A stretch of DNA of 64,000 bases from the NCBI RefSeq assembly GCF_018687715.1, contig NC_056762.1, forward strand, positions 33,406,864 to 33,470,863, read 5' to 3'. Both the position numbers and the translations under genes were made by a program. The stretch comes from Carya illinoinensis. Taxonomy: Eukaryota > Streptophyta > Magnoliopsida > Fagales > Juglandaceae. The notes below the pieces were generated by a model. It was not told the DNA's origin. It was given only the letters and a program-made list of their open reading frames with translations, and did no database searches. Positions 43,952-54,560 of this stretch are shown here, in pieces. The first letter of the stretch is position 1. Every line of letters begins with the position of its first letter.

Positions 43952-44095
43952 AATATTAAATGTAGTTTAAAAATGTTCTTGTCCTCTCTCAGCCACTGTG
44001 AGTGCAGGTTTTCTCTCTTGCCCATTGCGAGTTGTTTTTTATTTTCCCTTCTCAATTGTCGGGTCTCAATTGTCGGGTCTCTCTTGTTGGTGAAT

Positions 44096-45503
44096 GGTGA
44101 GGAGCATAGCTGATGAATTGGAAGGACTGTATGGTCGGATGTCTTTAACAAAATCTGAGGAAGAGGTGGATCACAATACTATTCATTGTGGCAAAAAATG
44201 CTTGATAATCCAGTTGCTGACAATCAAACACTATAGTAAGGAACCTTTGAAGTAGATGTTGCAGAGGATTTAGCATCTTGTGAAAATGATGCGCATTCAG
44301 AATCTCGATTCAAAATTCCTCATTGCAAAATTTGATGATGTTAAGGATAAAGAGAGAGTGATTCGAGATGGTCCCTGGATGTTTGATAAACAGTTGGTTT
44401 TGGTAAAAGATTTTGATGGGGCGCAACAAGCCCAAATGTTGCAACTCACTGAGGCATCGTTTTGGGTACGAGTTCATGATCTACCTCTAATGGCTCTTAA
44501 TGAGACTGTGGGTAAACTGGTTGGAAGTGCGCTGGGAATCATAAAGGAAGTGGATCTAATCAAGGGAGAGCTTGCATTGGGTGAATTTATGAGGATTCGG
44601 GTTCGTCTAGATATTACAAAGCCACTGCTAAGGGGGAAAATTTGTGTGTTGGCTCTAGTGTGCCTTATTGGGTAAGATTCTCATATAAGAAATTACTTGA
44701 TTTTTGCTATGTGTGTGGGAGAATTGGTCATTCTCAGCAAGACTATGATCAACGAGGTAGCTATGATCCGAAGCAGAGCCCTATTCCTTATGGTATTTGC
44801 TACGGGGACTTGGTCGTGGAGGAAAAGCCACTGAGTCGGGTTGTCATCAACCATCTGCAGTGGCAGGTGTACACACCCATGTCTCCGGTAATACACGCAC
44901 TAATGATGAGGCCATTATAGTACCGACAGTAACGAAACCTCTAGTTGCTGATGTTTTAAAATTTTCAAAAAATTTAAAGGTAATAATCCTGAGAAATGGT
45001 TGACTCCTGCTAATGGGGAGGCGAGTGGATGTTGCAGTTATGGATTTGAGAAGGTGCTAGAAATGTTGGAAGGGAAGATGGATGAAACAATGGGCTAGGC
45101 TACGGAAGGAACTACTGTGTTGGACGTGGGCCTTGCAAAAGACTTGACTGAGGCAAATGGGGGTAGTGTGCTTAGTGGGCCATCTATGGGCTTTGATGAG
45201 AAGGTCATGGGCTCCACTAAGGGCTCCTTACAAGGAGAGTCTCAACCTTCCAAACAGCTTAGCAAGGTAACAGGAAAGTGGAAAATGAAGACTCGGTTTG
45301 TTTCTTGCCACACCATGGAATGCATTGTGCTGAAGGAAGATCTTGCTGCAAAGAGGAAGGCACCCCTACCTTCTTCTTCAGAGATTGTGTCTGCTGAGGG
45401 GACAAAGCGTGGAGTTCTCTCGCAGGTTGATGGCGACCAACTCCATGAGGTCCAAATTGAAGTATTGGCAGAGGCTGGTGTCCAGCCCTACCATCAGCCA
45501 TGA
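44096..45503 (+). pseudogene. LINE ORF1 (DUF4283, CCHC)
   Basis: Starts at 44096 (MVRSIADELEGLYGRMSLTK); the first 60 codons carry stops or frame changes. 44280-44675 has the DUF4283 core: SKFLIAKFDDVKDKERVIRD, GPWMFDKQLVLVKDF, ASFWVRVHDLPLMALNE and VGSALGIIKEVD. A frame change leads to VPYWVRFSYKKLLDFCYVCG and RIGHSQQDY, a zinc knuckle whose last Cys is Tyr. The Gly/Ser-rich end (45117-45503) stops in TGA overlapping the ORF2 start. ORF1 proteins bind RNA in LINE particles. Confidence 0.85.
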
Positions 45504-46060
45504 AAACTCTGTGTTGGGATTCCCGTGGGCTTGGGATCCCACAGGGAATTCAAGCTCTAGAAGTGATTTGATCACGAAAGAAGATCCCAGTTTTGTTTTT
45601 TTTTAGGAAACTAAACTAAAGGCGAGTGCTATGGAACGTTGTAAGCATAAATTGCATTTTCCTTACTACTTTACAGTTGACTATATGGGTAGACGTGGTG
45701 GTTTAGCCTTATTGTGGAAAGGAGATTTGTATGTTTGTATCCAATTTTATTCTAGGAATCACATTGATGCTTTGATAAAGAATGGGGATAAGCCTGAATG
45801 GAGATTCATGGGTATTTATGGCTATCCTAAGGTGGGTAATAGATTTATGACTTGGGACCTAATTAGAAGGCTAAGTTCTGGTGTGGTTGGTCCGTGGCTT
45901 GTAGGTGTAGATTTTAGTAAAATATTGCACTCCAATGAAAAAGCTCATTCTGACCACTTACCTATGTGGTTTGAATTTAAAGCAATGGAGGATAGAACAA
46001 GGTCTCCTAAACAGTTTTGGTTTAAGGCTATGTGGATGGGTGAAGAAAAATGTTCTTAGA
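45500..46060 (+). pseudogene. LINE ORF2 endonuclease remnant
   Basis: Begins MKTLCWDSRGLGIPQGIQAL at 45500, the standard ORF2 start (usually MKxLSWNCRGLGNP). Stops and a frame change follow. 45631-46059 contains GRRGGLALLWKGDLYV, FMGIYGYPKVGNR, VVGPWLVGVDFSKIL (usually GGDFNEIL) and then SDHLPMWFEFK. About 80-100 residues between these last two blocks are missing, so the nuclease domain has an internal deletion. Confidence 0.85.
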
Positions 46061-47520
46061 TTATTGATTGAGTTGATTGAGTATGGAATAATGGAGAAGG
46101 TAAAGGTGACATGGAGGGTGTGATGAAGTCATTAAAGCAGTGTGGGGATCACTTATCGGTGTGGAACAAACAGTCGTTTGGGAATGTTTTCATAAAGCTA
46201 GATATTGCTAGGAGAAATTTACAGCAAGCTCAAGATAGAGATGCAATGTATCTGCATGGTATGAGTGTGAATAAAGCCAGACAAGAAGTGCAGCTATGGC
46301 TTGAGAGGGAGGAAGTCATGTGGAAGCAAAGATCTCGAGTCATGTGGCTTCAAGAAGGTGACCAAAATACCCGGTTCTTTCATGCCCAAGCTAAAGGTAG
46401 AAGACGGAGGAATTTTATTAAAGGCTTGAAGGATGCACAGGGAGTTGTAAGGGAAGGTGCAATGAGGGACAGACTTATTGTTGATTTTTTTACTAAGCTT
46501 TTCACGTCTATTCCACAACATCATCAAGAGGAAGTTTTGGCTTGTGTACCTCAAAAGGTGACATCAGAGATGAATTCAAATTTGACTAAGCCTTACCATG
46601 CTGATGAAGTTAAGGTGGCTCTCTAGCAAATGCATCCTACAAAGGCCCAGTGCCCTAATGGTATGTCCCCTCTTTTTTGTCAAAAATACTGGCACATTGT
46701 GGGCAGTTCTGTGACTGCTGCTATCTTGCAAACCTTGAATACTGGTGTTTTTCCTAGAGACCTTAATCACACACTTATTAGCCTCATTCCAAAGAAAAAA
46801 ACTTGTGAGTTAGTTTCTGATTTCCTTCCAATCAATCTTTGTAATGTGGTGTATAAGTTAGTCTCTAAGGTAATAGTTAAAAGGCTCAATCTTCATTTGC
46901 CTAAGGTTATATCAGATTCCCAATGTGCTTTTATCAAGGGAAGGTTGATTTCAAATAATGTGCTTATAGCATATGAGTTGGGTAATTATCTAAGGCACGA
47001 AAGGTATGATAAAAAGGGGTATATGTCTCTCAAATTGGATATGAGTTAGACTTATGATCGGGTGGAATGGAGTTTCTTAGAAAAAATTATGCTCAAATTA
47101 GGATTTGCACATGGTTTTGTGAAGCTAGTTATGAAATGTGTGACAATTGTTTCCTTTTCTGTTTTGATAAATAGTGAACCTCATGGTCCTATTTTCCCTA
47201 CTAGGGGGCTTAGGTAAGGGGACCCTCTTTCCCCTTACATTTTCCTTTTATGTACTGAGGAGCTCGCTGCTTTGTTAAAGGATGCTGAGAGTAAACAACT
47301 TGTGAGGGAGTAAAGATTTGCCAAGGGGCCCCTGTTGTGAGTCATTTGTTGTTTGCGGATGATAGCATAATTTTCTGTAAAGCCGATGTACAAACTACTA
47401 GACATATTCAATGGGTGCTTCACAAATATGAAGAGGCATCGGGACAAAAGGTTAATAAGGAAAAAACTAATGTGGTTTCTCAAAGAATGTGGGAGCTGGG
47501 CAATAGAGAGAGTTGTTGAA
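46061..47520 (+). pseudogene. LINE ORF2 reverse transcriptase
   Basis: 46111-46626 gives MWKQRSRVMWLQEGDQNTRF, FHAQAKGRRRRNFI and DEVKVAL. After one stop, 46630-47049 gives LISLIPKKKTCELVSDFLPI, VVYKLVSKVIVKRL and SQCAFIKGRLISNNVLIAYE. After another stop come YDRVEWSFLEKI, GDPLSPYIFLLC and HLLFADDSIIFCKA with the catalytic FADD (47337-47519). In-frame stops at about 46624, 47047 and 47215 and a frameshift near 47310 break the gene. Confidence 0.92.
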
Positions 47521-48944
47521 CTTGTGGGGTGTTAGAACTTTCCAACAATATGATAAGTATCTTGGGTTGCCAAATTTGGTTGGGAGGTCCAAATCTCTTG
47601 ATTTTGCTGACATAAAGAGGAGAGTTTGGAATAAACTACAAAGCTAGAAAGAGAAATTGTTGTCACAAGGAGGGAGAGAAATCCTTATCAAGGCAGTTGC
47701 TTTATCGATTCCCACATATGCTATGTCGTGTTTAAGATCCCTTTGAGTTTATGTAGCAAATTGGAATGTATGATGTCTAGGTTCTAGTGTGGACAAAGGG
47801 AAAATGAAAGAAAAAGATGCATTGGTTAAAATGAGGAAACTGTATGTTTCAAAATTCAGAGGTGGAATGGGTTTTAAAAGTTTGCACTCTTTTAATTTGG
47901 CCCTATTGGCTAAGTAAGGGTGTCGAATTCTACAAAATGAAGGGTCCTTATTGCAAAGGATGTATAAAGCCAAATATTTCCCAAATAGTTCCTTTTTTAA
48001 GGCTAAGTTGGGGCTGCATCCCTCTTATGCATGGAGGGGGATTTTTTAAACAAAGAAATGGTTACTAGAGGGCTGTCAATGGCGAGTAGGGTTTGGTGCC
48101 TCTATTTTTATTTAGAAGGATTATTGGGTTCCTAGTCATAAAAGTTTGCAAAGAAAACTGATGATGGGATGCCTAAGTCTCAAGAGAATGCAACTATGGA
48201 TAGCCTTATTAGTCACGACACAAGAAATTGAAGGTTTGATACTATTAGAGCTCTCTTTAATCCAATGGTAGCTGATGAAATCTTAAAGATTAAATTGCCA
48301 TTTATGCCTTGTAGTGACAAATGGATATGGACAGAGGAAGTCAATGGCTGTTTTACTATGAAGAGTGCCTATAGACTGTTTCAAGCATTGAGTTTGAGAG
48401 AGATTGCGGAGTCTTCTAGCTGGGTTCAGGATAGATGCATGTAGAAGAAATTATGGAAGATGAATGTGCCCCGAAAGATCAAAAATTTTGCATAGCATGC
48501 TTGCAAAAATATTCTGCCTACCCTTACCAATCTAAGACACCGAAATATTGGAGTGGAAGGTGAATGGTGTTTCTGTGAAGAAAGGGATGAAGATGTTAAT
48601 CATGCGCTACTATTTTGTCCTCAACTGGCAGAGATGTGGCGACGTTTTGGTCCAATAGGATTACGATTTCAACAAGAGAAAAGCTTTAAGGATAATGTGA
48701 AAAGCGTGTTGACTAAAGGCAGTGAAGCAGATTTTACTCTTTTGTTTGTACTATGTTGGGGTATGTGGTATCGAAAAAACAAGTTGAAGATGGAAGATGA
48801 GAATATCACTCCTTATGTAGCAGCAAATATGGTAGTTTCTTTGTGCAGGTCCTTCTCAGTTTTAAAGCTTGCAAATGTAACTGATGCAAAGAATTTTTGT
48901 AGGTGGAAACCCCCTCATCCAGATTTCTTGAAGCTCAATGTTGA
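47521..48944 (+). pseudogene. LINE ORF2 connection, zf-RVT and RNase H start
   Basis: Degraded connection region ([20 protein letters not shown] at about 47685-47735, KFRGGMGFKSLHSFNLALLA at about 47845-47905, in other frames). The zf-RVT block follows: WKMNVPRKIKNF, ILPTLTNLRHRNI, CFCEERDEDVNHALLFCPQL and AEMWRRFGP (48460-48660). 48553-48944 stays open to the RNase H start FLKLNVD, where the hAT element is inserted. Confidence 0.88.
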
Positions 48945-49275
48945 TAGGGGTGCTACCCGCACCATACGGTGCGGGGTAGCCCCCCCCCCCCCCCCCCCCC
49001 CGCCCCCGCATGGGGCGAATGGGGAAAATCCCCCCCGTCCCCCGCCTCCGGTGTGCGGGGGCAGGGTACCCCGTCCCGCATGACGGGGTACGGGTGTGGG
49101 GGGCAAGCCGTCCGGCCCCCCGCATCCCCCTTCTGGGACTTGGGCCCAGAAGCAATTTCTGGGCCGAAAATGGCCCAGAAGCAATTTCTGGGCCATTTTG
49201 GGCCCAGAAATCTCAGCAATGGGACAAAATGGCCCACAAGTATGTATTTTTGGCCCAAAAATACCTTGTAGGCCA
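48945..49275. repeat. GC-rich left subterminal region of hAT, with C22 run
   Basis: GCGGGG/CCCCGC motifs in both orientations, a run of 22 C (48980-49001) and, at 49140-49205, two copies of GCCCAGAAGCAATTTCTGGGCC (split as GCCCAGAAGC and AATTTCTGGGCC), itself a palindrome-like unit. The open frames of up to 107 codons on both strands here come from composition. Confidence 0.88.
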
Positions 49276-49606
49276 TTTTGATTTTTCAGCCCATAAAATT
49301 ATAAGTAAAAAAGGAAAAAAAATTTAAAACCCAGATTAAAAGAAAAAAAAAAGTGTTATGTCTAAGAGTCTAATACGTAATAAGCTAATAATAATAACTA
49401 AGCTATTACAAAATTGAAAGGCTAAACAATTACAAAATTACAAACATAAAAGTGTCCAAATGACATTGTATCAACATTACAAATTATTGAATACAAAATT
49501 TTTACAAATCAATAAAAATTGATCATTCTAAAGAGGCTTGTCAGCTGTGGCTTGTCTTTGAGTCAAGGGGTATGACAGTTGGAGCGGCCCAGGCTTGAGC
49601 ACATTT

Positions 49607-51835
49607 TTATGTTGCAGAGGTGCTAGACATCTCATGTGTTACTACAAAAATTAATATTAAAATTAATAACGATGAAATGGAAATGAATATAAAAAAATTA
49701 AAATAATAAAATAAAAAATAATTACCAGGTGGTCCAAATCCAGACTGATCACCACCCTCATCGGTCTCCTTAAAATCTAAAATATCCGAAACATGAATAT
49801 CCTTTCCTATCGTCCAACTCTGTGTGCATATCAATGCCTCTACAGTTGTAGGAGACAATGAACTACGGAAAGGATCCAATATATGACCTCCGGTACTAAA
49901 GGCTGACTCTGAGGCAACGGTGCTAATAGGTATGGCCAAAATACAGCGGGCAATCTCAGAAATGATGGAATATTTCTTTGAGACATTCTTCCACCATCCT
50001 AATATATCAAAATGATCATCATCATCTTGGACCATATCCGCTGACAAATAGTTGTCTAACTCAGAAACGACCTCCGTAGATTGCTGGACTAGTGTGGGAT
50101 TCTGTGCGAGGGTCTTAGTCTACGGCATTCTGCGCTTCTTTGTAGGAGGCCCGGTCACGGTGTCTGTGGAAGGAGTTGAGGTCGGTGTATGTGTCTTCGA
50201 TGTAGTACCACCCTTAATTGCCATAAACTCGTCATACAATTTTTTCAGGGTATCTCGGGCCAATTCACCAATAATGTCAGTCCATACCTGATCGTGAACA
50301 AGTCCCAACCCATATAAGAAGCCTGAAACTTTCAAACGGGGATCAAGAATAACAGCCACATATAAGAAAATATTCATTCTAGTCAAATCTCCCCAATACT
50401 TGTCATATTTTAGCATCATGGTCACTGCCATCCCCCTCATCCTTTCATTGGAACCCCTACGCATATCTTCTAATTCTTCTTTTACCCTACATATTTGTTG
50501 ACAAAACCCATGGGATGTAGGGTACAAAGAACCAGATATATTCAACGTGACATCATAAAATAATCCAAGAAAATCAACGAAAGTAGAAACTACCACCCAA
50601 TCATCATCATTAGGCTTTCGTGATCCCCCGTGCTCATCAAAGTATTTGACATATTGGATGTCTTCATCACCCAATAATTGAAAGGCTACCTTATATTCTT
50701 GGGCTGCCTCCAACGTCAAGAAGGTTGAGTTCCATCTGGTAGGAACATCAGTACAAAGACCCTTCTTCGATGTTATGCCCGCAGCCTTTGCAGCAACTTT
50801 GAATTTCTCCAATCTAGAAGGAGAAGACCTCACCCATTTCACAGCCATTCTAACTCGTGCAACCGAGTCATCAACATCTTTCAACCCCTCAGTCACAATT
50901 AAATTCAAAATATGTGCAGCACATCTAACATGCAAGTATTCACCACCCAAGAATGTCTTATTTGCATCTTTAAGATAATGCTTTAGATATCCCAATGTGA
51001 CATCATTAGACGACGCATTATCAACTGACACAGACAAAACCTTTTCCAACCCCCACTCCTTTATTGCGGCCTCCAATGCCTTCTCAATCGTCTCACCCTT
51101 ATGATCAGTTATTTGACAAAATTTAATAATCTTTTTGTGCAGAACCCAATCAGCATCAACAAAATACACAGTCAACGACATGTAATTCATATTTTGGATA
51201 GAAGTCCAAGTATCGGTAGTGAGGCAAACTACCAAACCCGCGAGTTGGCCCCTCAAAACATCTTTATCACGAAGGTACATCTTCTTAATATCCTTTGCCA
51301 CGGTGTGACGAGAAGGAAGTACAAATCTGGGTTCCAACTCTTGGACAAATTCTTGGAACCCTTTACCCTCCACAAACTGAAAAGGCAGCTCGTCCATGAT
51401 AATCATACGAGCTAACTTCCTTCTACACTCATCGGGGTTATACTTCGTATACCCCTTCAATGTTGGCCCCCCGGCCCCACTACTCCCATCAGCCATTTTA
51501 AAATCTAGTCTAGATTGGCCCTTCTCTATTAAGGATTTTAAAATTGGACTCTTCTTGCATTGTTCCTCTAGATGGACCTTCAGCTGGGATGTACCATGTT
51601 TCCTATAGTGACATCCATACATTTTCCCATAGTGATTACATTTAGCTTGTGGGTTGTTGGGGTCCCCACCCTCTAGTTTGGTAAAGTGTTGTCAAACTAT
51701 AGATACAGGTTTCTTGCCCTGTGTGGGCTTCGGAGCAGGGCAAGGTGTGCTTGTTATAGGGGTAGGAGTAGGGTTAGTTTCTGGGGTAGGGGTGTTGGCT
51801 GGGGAAGGCGAGCTATCACTGAAATTCGAAGACAT
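49607..51835 (-). pseudogene. hAT transposase (BED finger, RNase H-like fold, dimerisation domain)
   Basis: One continuous minus-strand frame of about 742 codons from ATG at 51835 (MSSNFSDSSPSP) with only two stops: TGA at 51694-51692, where the BED finger normally has Trp before QHFTK, and TAG at 50122-50120. The BED finger also shows CNHY in place of C-x2-C. Catalytic blocks are LTTDTWTSIQNMNYM (first Asp), VSVDNASSND (second Asp) and, near the C-terminus, IPISTVASESAFSTGG (Glu, hATC dimerisation domain). A GT-AG intron of 84 bp (49725-49642) may replace the hydrophobic tail of the unspliced frame. The long Pro/Thr N-terminus is usual for RICESLEEPER/Tam3-like relatives. No frameshifts, so decay is recent. 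Confidence 0.93.
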
Positions 51836-51895
51836 TCCTGATTTTTCAACAAAAAAAAAAAAAAAATTCAAAGTGCAATCCAACACAATCAGCAA

Positions 51896-52690
51896 AAACT
51901 ACATACATAACTTTTAATAGGCATTATTAAAAACTACATACATAAAAACTACACACAATCAGAGTCGAAGAGAGATGCTTCATATTTTTAATAGGCATTA
52001 TTTTAATAGGCCACTTTAATAGACATTTTTTAATAGGCAAAATGACATGTACTTAAATGATTGAATATGTACTTAAATGATTGAATAAAAAAAATTATCA
52101 TAATTTTAATCACCCAAAATATATCATTGTCAAAAATCACCCAATGATATCATTCAATTAAATGATATGTACTTAATGATTGAATAAAAAAAGACATTCA
52201 TGAAGGCCATATTTGATTTTATACTATTTTCAAATTGAGTTTTTTTGAATTTTAATTATCTAATAGTTATAATTATTTAAAACTTTTAAATAAAACAAAA
52301 AAAATGATAATATGCTTCATAGTTTTGTTCTCTCATTTTTACTTTTCATATATTTAATTTTATAAAATTATTTTCTTAATAGTTACTGACATTAATATTA
52401 GTATATTGGTATATTTTTTAAATTTTTAAAATCTTGAAAGATGTTTAAAAAATATGAAAAATAAAAAAGATCAAAAATTGCAAATTTGCCAAAAATCCCA
52501 TTTCATACTTTCAAGAGCAAAAACCCTAGCCAATGACAAGAAAGATGCCAAAAATCCTGATATAGCCAAAAAGTCCATGATGATTACTATCTCAAACAAG
52601 TTTCACAACTCCATAAATTTATATATATGTATATAAATAATTTATATATGTATATAAATATATATATGTATATGATTATTATCTCAAACA
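51896..52690. other. hAT non-coding upstream region
   Basis: AT-rich sequence 5' of the transposase start, with small direct repeats (TTTTAATAGGC at about 51910, 51988, 52008 and 52030; ATGTACTTAAATGATTGAAT twice at 52047-52086). Promoter signals are not clear. Confidence 0.5.
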
Positions 52691-53110
52691 AGTTTAGGGT
52701 TTTTTTTTAAGGGTTTCAATCCATGAAACCCATAAAAAAAAATTAGGGTTTCGGATTGGGGATTGGAACCCCAATCCAAAACCCTAAATTGATTTAGGTT
52801 GAAACCCCTAAATCAAAATTAGGGTCCCTAAATTGATTTAGGGGTTTCAATGATTGAAACCCCTAAAAAAAAATTAGGGTTTCGGATTGGGGATTGGAAC
52901 CCCAATCCGAAACCCTAAATTGATTTAGGTTGAAACCCCTAAATCAAAATTAGGGTCCATAATATGATTTAGGGGTTTCAATCATTGAAAGCCCTAAAAA
53001 AAAATTAGGGTTTCGGATTGGAACCCTAATTTAATTTAGGGTCCCAATCCGAAACCCTAACCCCTAAATTGATTTAGGGGTTTCAATCATGAAACCCCTA
53101 AATCAATTTA
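52691..53110. repeat. Palindromic repeats with TTTAGGGTTT / AAACCCTAAA motifs
   Basis: Units of about 130 bp beginning near 52735 and 52866, with a shortened third from about 52997. Each is built of inverted blocks: TTAGGGTTTCGGATTGGGG, GGAACCCCAATCC, GAAACCCTAAATTGATTTAGG and GGGGTTTCAATSATTGAAAC. The telomere-like AAACCCTAAA recurs but not as a (TTTAGGG)n array. These may be transposase-binding or fold-back sequences of the hAT element. Confidence 0.85.
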
Positions 53111-53565
53111 GGGGTTATGATTTCAATGAAATTTACAACAAAAATGGGCAATCCGAAGTGAAAAAAATCGTTGAAATCCGAAACAATCACACAATTTGAC
53201 AAATCAACGAATCCACAGCACACAATCCACAAATCTCATCCTCCATCTCCGATTCAACCTCATCCTTCCTCCAATCTCCGATCAAAACTCAAAAAAAAAT
53301 ATATATATATAATTTAATGGAGAAAAATTAAGAAAATAATACCGTGCGTCCGGCGTGGCAGAGGGAGGAGGGACGGCGTGCGTGGCAGAGGGAGGAGGGA
53401 CGGCGTGCGGCACGGCGACTTTGGCTCGGAGGGGAGGGGATTGGGGGTTTCGGAGGGGAGGGGAGGGGAGGGAGTCGGGAGAACCGGAGAAGGGTTTGAA
53501 GAAGTGTTTCTGAATTCTGGGTTTCGAACCGGGGGGGGGGGGGGGTGTTACGGGTAAGGGGTGCC

Positions 53566-53622
53566 ACTTAAGTGAAACGACGCCGTTTTGTCATTGCCAA
53601 AACGGCGCCGTTTCACTTAAGT
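53566..53622. repeat. 25-bp inverted repeat with 7-bp loop
   Basis: Arms 53566-53590 and 53598-53622 (ACTTAAGTGAAAC..GCCGTTTTG and its complement) match at 24 of 25 positions. The core GCCGTTTTG..CAAAACGGC could form a strong hairpin in RNA or DNA. It lies inside the right end of the hAT element, after a G15 run (53531-53545). Confidence 0.95.
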
Positions 53623-53679
53623 TATACTTAAACATATATATATATAATTAATAATATATAATATATATTATATATGATG

Positions 53680-53867
53680 CGGGGCGGGGCGGGGGAAAAA
53701 CGGACCGGGGAGGGTCCGTCCCCGACCCCGCCTCGCATGGGGTTATCACTTCCGGGCCGGGGGGCCCCGCCCCGGCCCTGACGGTGCGGATGGCCCGCCC
53801 CGCCCTATGCGGGGGCGGGCCGAACGGGGCGGGGCAGCGGGTAACGGGGCCCCGCTGCCCACCCCTA
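53680..53867. repeat. GC-rich right subterminal region of hAT
   Basis: Dense GGGGCGGGGC / GCCCCGCCCC-type motifs up to the TIR. It mirrors the left end at 48945-49090. Confidence 0.85.
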
Positions 53868-53875
53868 AATGTTGA

Positions 53876-54221
53876 TGGGGCGGTCTTCACAAAGTATAGA
53901 AAGGCTGGTATTGGGATGGTTTTGCATGATAGCAATGGCATTGTAGTGAAGGCAGCAATAGTTTCAGAACATGAAGTGCATGAACCATCTACCATTGAGT
54001 TGTTAGCCATTTTTAGGGGGTTGCAAATGTGTCTTCCATTGGGCATTTCTAAACTAGTTATGGAATCTAATTGTTTATTGATAGTTCAGGAGCTGCAATC
54101 TACACAAGAGTCTTCATCGGCTAATGGCAATTTAATTATGGAAGTAAAAAGTCTGATGATCCATTTCCATGAAGTGATAATTGAGCATGTACACCGAGAT
54201 GGCAATGGTGTGGCCCACTAG
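53876..54221 (+). pseudogene. LINE ORF2 RNase H, second part
   Basis: Continues from FLKLNVD across the hAT insert: GAVFTKYRKAGIGMVLHDSN, GIVVKAAIVSEHEV, STIELLAIFRGLQMCLPLGI, KLVMESNCLLIVQELQ and HVHRDGNGVAH, then stop. The Asp, Glu and Asp order of RNase H (LNVDG, E in ELLAI, MES-N where Asp is expected) shows one lost catalytic residue. A 3' UTR to about 54357 and an A-rich tail follow. Confidence 0.9.
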
Positions 54222-54364
54222 ATATGCATGGAATGAATGTATTGGAGGTTCAAATGTGGTGGGGCACTGTCCCTGAGTTTGCTGGTCATGCCATATGGTT
54301 TGATCATGCGGTTATGTAACTGATGTTTATGTCTTGGAATGAAGTTACTCTATTTATCAAAAAA

Positions 54365-54560
54365 AATATTAGATGTAGTTTCAAAGCATACAAATCTCAT
54401 GCACTCTCTTTTAAAAAATAATAATAATAATAATAATTTATTATTAAAAAAATGATTTTTTTTTTATGTAAATCTAAAATTTATCCACTTTTTCAAAATA
54501 GAATGTGCGAAACTTGGACTCTATAAGATTCCAAATATCATTTTAGTGTAAAAGCTGGAC
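54365..54560. mobile_element. AT-rich MITE (TACAAATAT family), LINE landed at its end
   Basis: AGATGTAGTTTCAAAGCATACAAATCTC (in two pieces) starts a member of the family at 19625-19825. The LINE target duplication lies exactly at this terminus, and the upstream copy AATATTAAATGTAGTTT is at 43952-43968. Contains an (ATA)n run at 54418-54436. Confidence 0.6.

Larger units (their letters stand above)
48945..53867 (-). mobile_element. hAT transposon, 4.9 kb, in the LINE
   Basis: Begins TAGGGGTGCTACCCGC and ends GCGGGG..GCTGCCCACCCCTA, with 8-bp duplications AATGTTGA at 48937-48944 and 53868-53875 that are identical. Removing one copy rejoins the LINE RNase H codons (KLNVD then GAVFTKY). Both ends have strikingly GC-rich subterminal regions in otherwise AT-rich DNA. 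A BED-finger hAT transposase is on the minus strand. The perfect duplication and near-intact gene indicate a fairly young insertion. Confidence 0.95.
43969..54364 (+). mobile_element. Near full-length LINE (L1-type) interrupted by a hAT element
   Basis: Flanked by target duplications AATATTAAATGTAGTTT (43952-43968) and AATATTAGATGTAGTTT (54365-54381), 16 of 17 identical. It holds a leader, ORF1 (DUF4283 plus zinc knuckle), ORF2 (endonuclease, RT, zf-RVT, RNase H) and an A8 tail at about 54358. Without the 4.9-kb hAT insert the length is about 5.5 kb, typical for plant L1 LINEs. Stops and a deletion in the endonuclease make it inactive. Confidence 0.92.

Noticed and set aside
48862..49327. Several overlapping Pro/Gly-rich frames on both strands
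   Set aside because: Composition effect of the GC-rich hAT end; no family signature.
52691..53110. Interstitial telomere array
   Set aside because: Telomere-like AAACCCTAAA occurs singly within larger palindromic units, not as (TTTAGGG)n.
53648..54046. 132-codon minus-strand frame
   Set aside because: Runs from LINE RNase H into the GC-rich hAT end on the wrong strand; composition artefact.
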